Shown piece after piece: positions 35,094 through 47,800 of a DNA stretch of 64,000 nt. Source of the DNA: Lunularia cruciata (Eukaryota; Streptophyta; Marchantiopsida; Lunulariales; Lunulariaceae); NCBI GenBank assembly GCA_948567375.1, contig OX419762.1, positions 23,948,608 to 24,012,607 of the forward strand, in the 5' to 3' direction. The notes beneath the pieces are model-generated. The model saw only the letters and a list, made by a program, of their open reading frames with translations, ran no database searches and was not told the origin of the DNA. The first letter of the stretch is position 1; every line of letters starts with the position of its first letter. The position numbers and the translations under genes are program-made.

Positions 35094-35759
35094 ATCTTGT
35101 GATGATCCCGCAAATATCACTTTTGTGGTAATTAGGTAAGTAAAGTTTGTTCCCATAGAGATACTGGTCAAAAATGTCCAAATACAAAGCAAAGTAACAA
35201 TGAAGTTCTTCTTGGTTGCGTCTTTAGTCTCTCAAGTAGAAACCACACCTAGAAGAGAGTGACAAGCAATGATTCACAATCTCGTAACAACAATGTGTCA
35301 CACTTTATCACAACTCCATCAAATCTTTCCAAACAATCTTGATTGTGATGATTCAAGCCCTCCTAAAAATGGCACTTCACTGCTAAACAACTTTGCCTTA
35401 GAATTGTTTTCCACCCTTCCAATGAAAGCGCAACGTCCTTGATCAAAATTTCTTCACATCAACATTGCAATGCACTCACAAATGTAGAATACTATCAACA
35501 CTACAACTCCTCTCAGATTTGTCAAGGCATTGCTTCGATTGCAGTTCACTCAAGATCAAACACACAGAATGAAGATCAAGGCTACAGAATCCAACATCCA
35601 ACAAACATACTCACTTGCACTTTGAAATTCTCCCAACACTCACAAACACAATCACAATGTTGATACTTGGAATCAAGCTCAAGCGACGAGCACTACTTCA
35701 CAACACTTTGCTTTATCTATTCTCAAAAATAATGAGCACTGAACAACATAAGACTGCAA

Positions 35760-35772
35760 ATGCCACCTTTAA
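35760..35772 (-). promoter_or_regulatory. LTR TATA box of A3
   Basis: CTATTTAAAGG on the minus strand, in the conserved context before GTGGCATTTGCAG. About 665 bases from the LTR end, matching the other family A copies. Confidence 0.55.
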
Positions 35773-35893
35773 ATAGTGAAGCAGACAACAGTTATCTTCC
35801 TAATGTACCACTTCCTAATAGCTCTTCCTACCTGCAGATCCAAAATGACAAACCACCTCTTCATATCTGCCTCTTCCTACCTCAAAACTGTTA

Positions 35894-38469
35894 CTACTCC
35901 AATCCAATGTCTACTTCTTCCTCGGCTTCCAATCCCAAAGTAACTTCACTTATTACTCTGTCCTTGGGTTTCACAACTACTAATTCTTCTACCAATTCTA
36001 ACATTTCTCTTTCTTGATCTAGAATTCCACTAGCAAGTAATCTATCTAAATCTCTATCTCCTGACCCACTCTTCTTTAACATCTCCAATGGTAACTCCAA
36101 AGACATTTGCACTCCTATATTATCTACTTCAGATTTTGCTCTTACATCCTTCCAAAGTTTATCTTTCTCCAGTTTCACTAAGTCTTCTCTAATTGTAATA
36201 TTGTCTTCTACTTCCAATATCTTCCTATCTACACGAGCATTGAGTCTGATGAGTAAAGCATTCAAGTCTTTGTCCTTTGCATTTCTCCTCCTCGTCTCTT
36301 GCACCAACAACTTCAACTCATGCAATCTTGTTTCTTCAATTCACACATTGGCCTCTATACTCAGCATCACATTCATCTTAACCACAATCTCCTTCAATGG
36401 CTCCAATCTCATTTTTCTCTCCCGTTCTTGATCTGCAAGCCAATCTTCTCTGTACATTGCCAATTCTGCTTCAAACTCAACTTTCACAATTTCCTTCTCC
36501 TTCTCCTTTTGCACAATCTTCTCCTCCTAATTGCAAAGTAACTCTCTCAACCTTTCTTCCTCTCTATATCTCACTGTCAACTCTCTTTGCCAGAGCTGCT
36601 TCTTCTATTCTACACTCTCCATCATCCACTCTATCAAGCTCTTGCTCCTTCTCTACTACTCTTGCCATAGCATAGATAATTTCTAATCCTGAATCAGCAA
36701 ATTGTTGCTTCAAGATTTCATACTCAGCTACTTGTCTTTCCCTTGCTATGACATTTTGCTCTAAAATCCTCTCTCTTTTCTCTACTTCCCTCTTCAAGTT
36801 CTCAATAACTTGATTCTGTACTACTGCATCTACTCGTAGTACTTCCCTTTCTTCCTCATCTCGGATTACACTTTTCTTTAATTCCATGTTTTCTTCTTCT
36901 AATCAAGCTAACACCTGCAACACAATCTTCACCTCTAGACACTTTGATTGCATTTCCTTCTTCTTGTGCTCTAACTTCGCCAACAACGGGCACACAACCT
37001 CTCGCAGATACTCAACTCCTTCACTTGCATTCATTTTGACTTGCAGACTTATCTCCTTCTTCACCTCTTCCTCACTTGACACTTGCCTTCTAAGCCATAG
37101 TTTCCATATAGGAATGGATTCTTCACTCCCTGAACTCCATCCTCCTCTTCTCTTACCTTACTTGGCCCCGCTCCACACTTTGTCTTTTGTCTAGAACAAA
37201 CTCCTCATTGAATTGTAACTCTTTTCTCCTCTTGCTCTAGAACTTTGTCTCCCATTTTTGAGTTACCTTCCTCCTCCATCTCCATCTTGGCTTCCTCCTC
37301 TTTGGGTACCGATTTCATCTCCACTCCATCATCACTGTCACTACTCGTGTCTCTACTTTGTAGTGTGAACTCGGGTTCTTCCTCCCTCCCTAAGTCTTTG
37401 GACTTGCACTTGGCTTCTCCTTCTGACTCTTCTTCTGACAACACGATTACCACCATTTCTTTCCTCGGGTTTACCCTTCTAGCCTTCCAAGATCATGCTT
37501 CCTCTACTTCTTCTCCTCCTTGTCTACTCCCATTCTTTGACTTTGAAGTCCAACTGCACACTTTGCCCCGTCTGCGCATAGTACTCATCTCAACTCCTGA
37601 TCTGAAGAATGTATTGTTGCTCCTCCGCATTGACATCTCTTCTTAAGTCAGGATAGAAATGTGACACCATCTTATTTTGCTCTGCCGCATTGAGCAAGTT
37701 CAGCCCCAAATAGAAATGGGCTGCAAATGGCACAATGTAATGTGGAGGCAACCTGTCCCGCAAATTCCACACCATCTATCTTGTCCTCCCATGAAGACAC
37801 TTTGCCAAATTAATTGGCTCTCCTGCAAACATCTTATAGAAGAACACCGCTTGGTGCTTCATCACATAAGTCGTTCTCTCTGGATTCAAGATTGCCATCA
37901 AAGCACTCACGATCTCTCTTGATAGGATCCTTGTAGCTCTCTACTTTGTAACCATTCTTTGTGCACTTCAAAGAGAAGGCATCTCTCACTTCTTGGGTTT
38001 CTTTGGCTACTTCTCCCTTCCCCAAGAATGTGGCACCATGCTCTACGTCTGCTTCTCTCCCTAGTTCTAACCACCAATCCGACTCTGTCCATCAAGCCGG
38101 ATTTGCCTTCTTCTTTTCTTCCTCAAGGCCATCGAGATACTTACTCTTGATGATTTTAGTCATGAAACTTAGAAAGCTAACATTCCAATTCCATGCCAAG
38201 AATGTGATCCAAAGCTTGCTCAAGACCTCAATTCTTGCAATCACATCTAACCTCTGAATCACATGATTTCTCACTACAAATTTGGAGTTCTTCTTCCCAC
38301 TTCCCATCTTTCTCTTTTCCACTCTGGGCTGGGAACTATTCTTCCTACTGATTTGCGGATTAACCCTCTTGATTTCCTCTTGACACACCAACGAGTCTTC
38401 GACTCTACTTCCTTTCCCATGATCTCCTGCAGGACAACTTCTTAACAGCAATGGGAAAATGCTTGCCAT
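35894..38469 (-). pseudogene. U3-ORF of A3
   Basis: Minus-strand ORF relic from ATG at 38469-38467. N-terminal part (to 38092) reads MASIFPLLLRS, KRKMGSGKKNSKFVVRNHV and RLDVIARIEVLSKLWITFLA. The globular part follows to about 37600 (MVWNLRDRLPPHYIVPFAAH). Then an acidic part (37456-37205), a coiled-coil (36887-36564) and a C-terminal part with VRAKSEVDNIGVQMSLELPL and LEAEEEVDIG (36325-35894). The full product would be near 850 residues. Broken by several stops and frameshifts. Not recognised as a known family; see A7. Confidence 0.75.
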
Positions 38470-38488
38470 CGCTTCATCTTTAGCCCAA

Positions 38489-38497
38489 TTTTTATAG
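38489..38497 (-). promoter_or_regulatory. TATA box before the U3-ORF of A3
   Basis: TATAAAAAT on the minus strand, 28 bases before the ATG at 38469. The same box and spacing are seen in A1, A7 and A8. Confidence 0.5.
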
Positions 38498-38877
38498 AGT
38501 TGCGCCTTCTTTGTCTTTCTTCAATTTGAGTTTTTACCAAGAAATCACACCTCTTGCATGCTCTTGTCACTGTCAAGTGTGCTTCACGCGTATGACCACC
38601 AATTTTGAACGGTATCTTCTTGAATGTCTTGCCCCAAAGGAAAGTTGTTACACTGTCCTCACCTTGGGTTGAGCACCCCCAAGACAAAGACTCCTTACTT
38701 TGGGTTTTATGCTGATAGGGCAATTTCAAGTACCTCGCCTTATGACCCAAAGTCACGGTACCTTGGATTTCATCCCAAGGACCTTTTTCTTTGCCTTCTT
38801 TGGCCATACAAGTGCAATTTGACTTCTCTGTACACTTCTTTGTCAAAATTGAAAAAAACAAAAATGTGTGTACCACA

Positions 38878-38915
38878 TTCACCTACTTGGTACTTTACTC
38901 ACCTACTTGTTTTGG
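38878..38915. other. Short remnant between elements D and E
   Basis: 38 bases, all that separates D from E. The first five are the TSD of D. It would be G sequence if both elements inserted in G, but it is too short to confirm. Confidence 0.4.
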
Positions 38916-39859
38916 TGTGACAACCCAATAAGCATCACTTTTGTGGTAATCAGGTAAATAAAGTTTGTGTGCACAGAGATACAAGTCAAAAAGGGTCAAA
39001 TACAAAGTACAACAATCATAATGTTGTTCTTCTTGGTCATCTTTAATATGTCAAGTAGAAACCACATCCAAAAGAGAATAACAAGCACTGATTTGCAATC
39101 TCATCACAAAATATACTCCTTTAATCACAACTCCATCAAATTTTGTCCAAACAAATCTTGATTGTGATGATTCAGATTTTCTTGAAGAAGGCTACTTCAC
39201 TACAAAATGACCTAACCTCAGAATTGTGTTCCATCTTTCCATTGAAGGCACAAATTCCTTGCTTGAAATTGCTTTGCATCAACCTCACACTATGCTCACC
39301 AATGCAGAATACTACCAACACTTCAATTCCTCTCAAATCTATCAAGGCATTGCTTTGATAACACTTCACTTAGGATCAAACAAATAGAATGAAGATCAGC
39401 ACTATGGAATCCAACATCCAATAAGCTCATTGACTTGCACTTCAAATTTCTCTTAACACTCACAAACACACACACACAAAGGATTGATACTCAAAATCAA
39501 GCTAAAATGACAAGCTCTGAGATACAACACTTCACTTTATCAACTTTGAAAATATAAATACTGCACAATAGAGCATTGTGAAAGCTTCCCTTAAATAGAC
39601 TGAGCACTTCAATAGTTATCTAACTACTATACCATTTCCTAACAAATTTACCAACCTATAGATCCAAAATGATAATGCACCTCTTCATATCTGCCTCTTC
39701 AAATCTCAAAATTATTACTACTTCAATCTGATGTCAACCTCAACTTTGGCTTCCTAACCCGATTCTACTTCATGAATTTCTCCTTCTTTGGGTCTATATA
39801 ATACTACAACATCTTCTACCATTTCTTCTACTTCTTCACTATGAATTGCAATTGCATCG

Positions 39860-42160
39860 ATGGGTAGTCTATCTACATCTTTATCCTTTCACCCACTTTC
39901 CTCTAACAAATCAGAAAGCTCATCCAAAGTAACTTGCATTCCTACCTCTCTTACTTTGCATTGGATGTTCTTCTTTGGATTTCAAATCTCATCTAACTCC
40001 CTTGTTGCTACATCGGATCTGAGCCAAACATTCTTTCCTATTTGTAATATCTTCCTATCTACTTTCTCCCTTAAACTAAAAAATAACTTATTTGAATTTA
40101 CATCCTTTGCTTTCTTCTTCCTCATCTCCTGCATTAGAAATTTCAGTTCATGTACTCTTGCTTCCTCCAACTAAACTTTGGATACCATGCTCAACATTGC
40201 CTTCACTCTCACTACTACTACCTTGACTGTCTCCAGCCTTGGTATCTTTAGTTTCTCTCTCTCCACCTGCAACTCCTCCCTATACATCTTTACCTCATCT
40301 TCCAACTCGGCTTTTAATGCTTCCTTCTCCTTTGCATTCTATTTGAGTTGCATTTCCATTCCTTTGATCAACCCATGCAACCTCAACTCATGACTACATG
40401 CACTTAACTCTCTTTGCCAAGCTTGATCTTTCTTTGCCGCTCTCATCTTCAAGCTCTCCAACTGTTGTCCCATGACTACTGCCATAGCCTTCAAATGACT
40501 AACTTCTACTTGTATCATGCACTCCTACCCTCAAGGTCTCAATCTTTGCCATCTTCAATCTTCTTCTTGCTTTGTCATTGCTTTGCCTTCTTTACAAAAT
40601 CTTCAGTTAGGCTCTTAATCTCGTTCCTTCTAAGCTCTACTTCAGTCTGAAGTTGTTCTACTTCCCTTTCTCCATGGATTAACTTCCTTCTCAACTCCAA
40701 AGTTTCTTCACTTATGTATTGTGCTACTTTCAATTCATCTTTCAACTCTACATGACTTCCTCTCAACTCTTCTCTCTTCTTCTTTAATTACAACAACAAT
40801 GAACAAACAATCTTTGACAAGAACTTCACCCCATCAAGTCTCCTGCAGTTTTTGGGTCTTTGGGTTCTACACTCTTCACTTCTTCCACTAGAGCTTTACT
40901 CCAAAGTCTCAATCTCCTCACTCTCAAAGGTATCTCATCCAAGCTTTCTCCTTCTTCATCTACTAGGCTCACTTTGCTCATTTCTGCAATTATAGAAGGT
41001 AAACTTCTCTTTGATCTCCTACCTTTCTAGAACCCCAACTTTGGCTCGGCTTCTTGAGTTTCTTCTTTCTCCATACTCGGCAATTCTAGACACGGAATAT
41101 ATCCTCTCCCATGCGGTCAATTGCAGCATGGAACTCTTGATCTTGATCTTGATCTTCAGCATCATTCTCTCCCCATTGCTGAACTTCCACTTCATCCTCA
41201 CTTCCACTATTTGACTCTTCACTTCATAGCGTAAGCTCTGGTTCTTCTTCTTTTCCTGAGTCTTCTGACTATACTCAGCTTTTCCTTCTAATTTTTTTGC
41301 TCCCAATGACTCATTGATTACCACAATGTCATGCTTTAGGTTTACCTTTCTCATCTTTTGAGGTTAAACAAGTGGTATCATCTCCATAGGACAAATTTTT
41401 TGTCTTTGGGATATTTACTATTACCTTCATGTGTGAGCCCATTCTTGCATATTGCTCATCACTACTTTGGATATGTTAGATGTATTGCTGCTCTTCCTCA
41501 TCTGCTTCTTTTTGTAAATCCAGATGAAAGTGAGACACCATCTTTCTTTACTTTGCCTCCTTCATCAGGTTCAACCCAAAGTAGAAATGTGCGGTAAGTG
41601 GCACCAAATAGTGGAGAGTGGCTTAGTTTCTCCAACACCATACCAACTATCTTGTTCTTTGGTGAAAACACTTTGCCCAATTCATTGGCGCTGCTGCAAA
41701 CTCTGATGGAAAATACCACTTGGTGCTTCATCACATACGTGGTTTGATCTGGCTTCAAGAGCGTCATCATTGCCTCGACAATACTTTGCCTCACTGGGTC
41801 TTGATAGGTTTCAACCTGATATCCTTTCTTTGTCCAGGGTGCAATGAAGGAATTGCAGATTTCTTCAGTCTCCTTTGTAGACTCTCCTTTCTTGAGGAAT
41901 GTAGCCCCGGTTTCCTCACCAACCTCTCTTCCTAGAACCAATCTCCAATCCAAGTCTGTCCATTGAGCCAAATTGCCTCTCTTTCCTTCATTCTTAGGTC
42001 CCTCCTCACAATTTCTCAAAGTTACTTTTGCCATGAACCCTAGAAAACTCAAGTTCCAATTCCAAGCCAAAAAAGTGATTCAAAGTCTACTCAAAACTTC
42101 AATTATTGCTATCATATCTAACTTGCAAATCACATGATTTCTCACTACAAGTAGGGACTC
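39860..42160 (-). pseudogene. Divergent U3-ORF of A4
   Basis: The best kept part is 42070-41498, with MAWNWNLSFLGFMAKVTLRN, GYQVETYQDPVRQSIVEAMM, TTYVMKHQVVFSIRVC, ANELGKVFSPKNKIVGMVLE and TFLLWVEPDEGGKVKK. Then come an acidic part and a Glu/Lys-rich coiled-coil (40766-40575) and a Cys-poor helical part (40170-39982). The layout is the same as in A3 and A7, but the sequence is much more different, so the ORF exists in at least two old lineages. Confidence 0.65.
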
Positions 42161-43119
42161 TTCTTCTTGCCCTTCTTTGGCATCATGCAAGCTCTTATTC
42201 ATTGAAGCTGGAAGATAATTCTACCATCTCTTGGACACAATCCTAACTCCCTCAAAATTGTTAAACATCAAACTCTTGGATGGCTTCTCTATAGGAACTC
42301 CTTCAGGTCTACTATTGTGGTACCCACATTTTTCATTTTGGATGAGTTTTTAAGAAGAAGTGCCTTGCTGAAACCAAATTGAAACCAAATGGAGAAGAAA
42401 TGAGGGGAAACTTGTGTTTTGATCAGGCCTGAGGAAGTCAACTTCATGTAAGAGGAAGAAGGACTCAAATTGGATCAGACCCGAAGAAGCTTACTTTGTG
42501 TTAGAGGAGGAAAAACTCGGATCAGATACTGAAGGAGGGCAGACCCAAAGGAGGAAAGGAAGTTACAGGTCAGGATTCTTGTGGGGGCCATATCTCAATG
42601 ACCACAAGTCCAAATCATGCATGCTATATCTCGTTGGAAGCATCTTGTCAAGGCTTTCCATTGTCACCAAAATTGCAAAGTTTAGAGGTTTGTAGAAGAA
42701 GTTACAAGCATTTGAAGTTTTGAGAGTAGATGTACATAGTAGTTTAATGTCTTCGGGTTGGTGTCTTTGGGTCAATGTGACTTCGGACTTCAGACTTCGG
42801 GTTTACACGACTTTGGGTCATGAGACTTTGCCTCAAGATGAAGATGACTAAATCTAGGGTAGCCGGACCTCAAAGTGTAGTGAAGGTGACTTCGGGAATC
42901 TTGCGGGAGGTATTAGAGGAAGTTAGAGTAAGGAAAGAAGATATTTAGGATACCCATGACTTCAATTTCAGTTCCGATTGAAGATGTAACATGAATTGAA
43001 GGAGAAGTACCAGTAGTGAATAAACCCATAGTGCAAGATCAGACAGTAAGTGTCTTTAGGTTAGTTACATGAGTGATTAGGAGAAAGTGTGTTGCAAATT
43101 GAAGGTGTAAATAGTGTAC

Positions 43120-43440
43120 CCATGCTTTCAATAACAATTCTTGATGATGACACAATAGAATTAGTAAAGGAATTGATAGTAGTAAGATCCAAAGTAAGAG
43201 AGGTAGGAGTGCAAATGTCTTCAGATTTGACATTTGACACTTTAGAGAAGAGTGGGTCGGGAGATAGAGATTTAGAAGGCTTAACTATGATAGGAATTGC
43301 AAGGTCAGGAAGGAGAAGTGTTAGAATTAGTGGAGGAATTAGGAGTTGTGAAACCCGAGGACCGAGTAGTAGTGAATGAAGTTACTTCAGGATTGGAAGC
43401 CGAGGAAGAGGTAGACATCGGATCGGTGTAAGTACCAATT
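43120..43440 (+). pseudogene. C-terminal remnant of the U3-ORF in A5
   Basis: Reads MLSITILDDDTIELVKELIV, VQMSSDLTFDTLEKSGSGDR and, after a frameshift near 43310, the ELVEELGVVKPED and EAEEEVDIGS tail. It corresponds to the A2 remnant 23573-23980. Confidence 0.6.
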
Positions 43441-43548
43441 TTGAGATAAGAAGAGGCAAATATGAAGAGATGGATTGTCAGCTTGGATCTGTAGGTAGGA
43501 AGAGATGTTAGGAAGCGGTGCATAGGTAGGAAGAACTGCCATTTGCTT

Positions 43549-43558
43549 CAGTATTTAA
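43549..43558 (+). promoter_or_regulatory. LTR TATA box of A5
   Basis: GTATTTAAGG, at the position of the conserved LTR TATA box of the family. About 705 bases from the LTR end. Confidence 0.5.
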
Positions 43559-44679
43559 GGGGAGCATTTGTAGTACTATGTTGTTCAATATTCATATTTC
43601 TGAAGATAGATAAAGCAAAGTGATGTTTTAAGTGCTCGTCGGTTGAGCTTAATTTCAATTGTCAACTCCGTGTTTGTGTTTGTGAGTGTGTGGAGAATTC
43701 TAAAGTGCAAGTCAGTGTGTCTGTGGATGTTGGATTTTGCAGCCTTAATCTTCATTGTGTGTTTGATCCTGAGTGAAGTGCAATTGGAGCAATGCATTGA
43801 CAGATCTGAGAGGAATTGTAGTGTTTGTAGTATTTTGCATTTGTGAGTGCAGTGCAAAGTTGATGTGAAGCAATTTTGATTGAGGAATTTGTGCCTTCAG
43901 TGGAAGGGTAGAACACAATTCTGAGGCAAAGTTGTTTTACAGTGAAGTGCCGTTTTTGGGAGAGCCTGAATCATCACAATCAAGATTCTTTGGAAAGAAT
44001 TGAAGGTGTTATGATTAAGGAGTATGAATTTGTGACAAGACTACAAATTAGTGCTTGTTACTCTCTTTTGGGTGTAGTTTCTACTTGAGAGATTAAAGAA
44101 GAAATCAAGAAGAACTACAAGTTACTGTTTGACTTTGTATTTGACCAATTCTGAATTGTTATTGTTTGACTTTGTATTTGACCAATTCTGAATTGTATCT
44201 CTGTAGAAACAAACTTTACTTACCCGATTACCACAAAAGTGATATTTGCCGGGTTGTCACAACTATTCAATGGCCTAGGATACTTTATGAAATTTCAAAA
44301 TCCCCTCAACAAAGCCTTGATTTTATAGTTCTTTGTTGCATGGTCGTTCCTTTGTCACTCTTCACTAAAAATTCTACATTTTGCATGTGTTTCTCCTGGC
44401 ATTGTCAAGTTTAGTCATTTGCACTTTCGCCATTTTCTTGCTTGTACTTTCTTGTTACGCAATCCTTGCATTGGGTTGATCACCCCGAGATGAAGTTTCC
44501 TTACTTTTGGTTTTTCTATGAAAAGTTCAATTTGAGTCCTTCTTTCTTGACACAAAGTCACTTTACTTTGGGTTTCAAACCAAAGACATGATTCTCTTTC
44601 TTTCAATGCCATTTGGGTTCAATATGACTTTGATTGTACACTTTTTCAAAATAAAACCAAAAAAAATGTGTGTACCACC

Positions 44680-44695
44680 TACTCCCTCTCTCAAA
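44680..44695 (-). promoter_or_regulatory. Polypurine tract of element E
   Basis: On the minus strand TTTGAGAGAGGGAGTAGG directly before the LTR start GTGGTACACAC. Matches the tract of element D. Confidence 0.7.
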
Positions 44696-44801
44696 TGTAA
44701 GCATCTCAGTGAACATCAACTTTGGGTTCTTTATACAAGGCCAAGTCTGTGGTCCAATATTTTCTAACTCTCCACCTGTTCACCCAAGTGACAAAGGGTA
44801 A

Positions 44802-47800
44802 ATTATAGCACAAGATAGCCTTAATGGAATTTTTTCCTTACCATTACAAATTCTGAGGTTCATACCATTCATACGAATTCTAAATAATAATAATAATTTT
44901 CCTTTTACAAGCTCAACCATTAGCTTTCTACAAATTGTAAGAAAACACATACATATCCCTATGTGATGAGAATCCAAGGGAAATTAATTTTCTAGAGAAG
45001 AAATTTTTATGCAATTCTATTCAATTTCCTATGATTGAGAAAATTATCTCATGTCCTTATTTGATAATTTTCTAGCAATTAAAATAATAGAAAAAATTTA
45101 TTTAAAAAATCTAGTATTAATATTATACTCAACATGAATATTAGCATATAAGATACCTCCTTCTAAGGAAATTGAACTTTATAATTATCTAGAGTTCAAT
45201 TTCTTAATTTTCTCATTAATTCAATCTTCATCTTCAAACATTCATCACTAAAGATAAATATTTCAGAGGATTAAACATGCATATTTTGTTTGCTTGAAGT
45301 AGAGTTTATACTTTGAAAATCCCACTAACTGAAACAACAAACTATTGTTCTTCTTTGCTATTGTGTCATTATGATCATACTTCATAAGTTTGATTCCATA
45401 TTCATATCTTCAAAATTTGTTTCTCTTTCTTTTTTTAAATAATACGACACTAAAAAAGATTTGGAAAATTGAATACATTTTAGTCAAAGAACTTATTTTT
45501 AATTAATAAAAGGAGATTATGTTGTAGCAATTAAAAGTTATATAGCTTTATCTCCTCATACACTTCATATTTTCTTTGAGGTACTTGTATGTGGTTTTAT
45601 TATTTTATCCTCCTTGTACATATATTATATTGTGAGCATCAATTCTTTATTTTTTTTATCTTCATGATAATAAATAAGTAGGGTTTACATACAACTGATT
45701 AGGTTTACAAGCACCTTGTAAATAATAGTACTATTGTTAACATTAATCATTCATATAATTTTTTATAATCATTGTAGATTTTTTAACTAATTTAGAAGTT
45801 ACATTTTGTAAGTAAGTAGTTGTAATTGACATATCATTAGATAACATGTAAAGGTAGTTAATTTGGATTGAACTAACAAAGATTTAGCAAAGTGACCAAG
45901 TTTGGTCTAAGGATTTATCTTAAATTCAATTAGAGGAGGTTCTGTTGTAGCAATAGTAGGTTATATACCTTTTCTTCCTAGGAATCTTCCCAAAAGTATA
46001 AATGTATATTATAATCAATAGAGAATATTCTCTTAATGCTTATTCTCTCTAAAGAATGAAATAATTTTTTGAGTTTAAAGAATAGAATCTGTCAAGTCCA
46101 AGTTGGTATACTCTAGGACCATGAACTATAGTGGACAAGAGAAATTCATATTAAATGTCAAAGAATGTGACAAAGTAGAGGTAGAAATTGTATCTTTAGA
46201 ATCTACATTAGCTTCCAACTCAAGTTTAGCTCTTCATGGTACTATCATCCTTTTATTTTTCCTTCAAATAGATTGCAACTTCCTAATTTTTGGACTTTAA
46301 ATATAGTATAATCATTTATACTCTCCAAACTATCAATAGCTCAAGATCACCCCCAAGGTTGAAGATGCAAAAAAATACTTAATAAAACTTTGCTGACTTA
46401 TTTTCATTTACTAAAATCTCCAAGAGTAATTTTATGTTTTATCATATATGATTCTAAGTAGTAAAGCATAAAATTATATATAAGAACTTAGGATATTGAT
46501 GGAAAAATTTCATGGTTTAGGGGATATATATATAACATATATCCACCATATCAATTCATCACCTTTTCTTCCTTCCATGTAATATAAGGAAATCTCTTTC
46601 AAAAAACATTCCTACAACTCTATGTAGATTTCAATAACAAATGCAACTTATACAAAACCTTTCAATATGCATCTGTTCCAATACACATTGGTAAGGTTGC
46701 ATGGCAATTGGAACTACTTTAGGCCACTCATAGTAGATTGAAAGGAAAATTTTAAAAATTTATTAAATGCTTGATATTTTGTGTTGTTAATCTCTCTACA
46801 AAATCTTCAATCCAAAATGAAATCAAATTTATTTTAAATTTTGATTAAAACATCATGTTTGCAAATTATAGCACACATTAAGCTAATCTAGGACGACACA
46901 TAGTGGAATTTTGGGTGGGTTTTTCACCATGTTTTGAATATAAAATCATGTACAAAATTATAAGGAACTATTTACCTTAGAGTTAGATATTGAAGAATGT
47001 TTTTTTCAAGTTAAAACTTAGAATTTCCTTTAGAATTGGAATTTGATGCACAATTTGTGAAAAATTGCTGACCCAAATGCTCACTAAATTTCCTTTCAAG
47101 ATGTCATTTAAAACATGTGCATAACAAACAATAAATCACTTCCAAAAAATCACTAATTTAAAGTGAAAGTATATTATTAGCAACATGGTAACTGAAAATA
47201 CCAACTTTGTTAGAATATCAGTTACAAATGGCATGTTATACAGCAGTAAATTTTCACTTCTAAACAGATTAACAACATATCAAACATTCTTAGCCACATA
47301 ATTATGGACATATTTCTCTTTAGTTGCGCTTGCATCTCAAAAATTTCACAAGCTATTTCATCTCTATTTTGATTATAATGCATTTCAACTCAATAATATG
47401 TTATTCTGATCTTTACAAAACTTGAAAAGCGCATCCTTTGGCAGGTTTTAACACTTTCTCCTTAAATAAATTTTTTTTGTTCTTTACCATCACACTGTTT
47501 TCTTAGCTCAACATGCTGCAACTTTCTTCTTAAACAAACTACATTGGTGCAAAGCACTAATGGCACTAAGTTGGATAAGATGAGCACCTGCCTTCTTGCG
47601 TAAATTTTATTGGAGAATTAACGATCTCTCATGGGTCACTCAGTATCCTCCCTCGATTAAGTCTTGTTTATTATTTGCACTCAACTTAACGAATTCACCT
47701 GACCTGACTCCAAACTCCAAACCATGCTCCCTACGAGGAAGATAGCCGCACACCTGCAGCTGTTTTTTTCGATCTCTTTGTAAATCTCTTTGTAACCGAT

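Larger units (their letters stand above)
7562..38877 (-). mobile_element. Element D: full-length gypsy element with 3.7-kb LTRs, expanded by nested insertions
   Basis: Minus-strand LTR retrotransposon. The 5' LTR is 35098-38877, the interior 25346-35097, and the 3' LTR 7562-25345. The flanks are CTCAC (7557-7561) and TTCAC (38878-38882), a 5-bp TSD with one change. LTR ends are TGTGG (or TGTAG) and CACA. A polypurine tract lies directly before the 3' LTR and a tRNA-Asp-like primer site directly after the 5' LTR. Gene order is gag, protease, RT, RNase H, integrase, all with stops and frameshifts. Insertions in it are B (11227-19788), C1 with A2 (20302-24914) and C2 (29527-33188). The RT and integrase style and the primer site suggest the non-chromodomain (Athila/Tat-like) side of Ty3/gypsy; that placement is inference. 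Confidence 0.85.
35098..38877 (-). repeat. A3: 5' LTR of element D
   Basis: 3,780 bases; left end TGTGATGATC, right end GTGTGTACCACA (minus-strand start TGTGGTACAC). It is uninterrupted and is the reference for how A1 looked before B and C1 inserted. It holds the whole U3-ORF as a pseudogene, a TATAAAAAT box upstream of its ATG and the LTR TATA box near 35765. Confidence 0.85.
42316..44261 (+). mobile_element. A5: solo LTR, short form of family A
   Basis: Starts TGTGGTACCCACATTTTT, ends GGGTTGTCACA, flanked by ACTAT (42311-42315 and 44262-44266). 1,946 bases, the same internal structure as A2, so the short form is a mobile subfamily. It lies in the 3' LTR of E. A 34-base repetition near 44125-44195 (TTGACTTTGTATTTGACC twice) distinguishes it. 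Confidence 0.9.
38916..44679 (-). repeat. A4: 3' LTR of element E, split by A5
   Basis: Pieces 38916-42315 and 44267-44679. Left end TGTGACAACCC; right end GTGTGTACCAC with the terminal base changed. Closing over A5 gives a continuous LTR. It is diverged from A1/A3, especially in the coiled-coil part. Confidence 0.8.
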
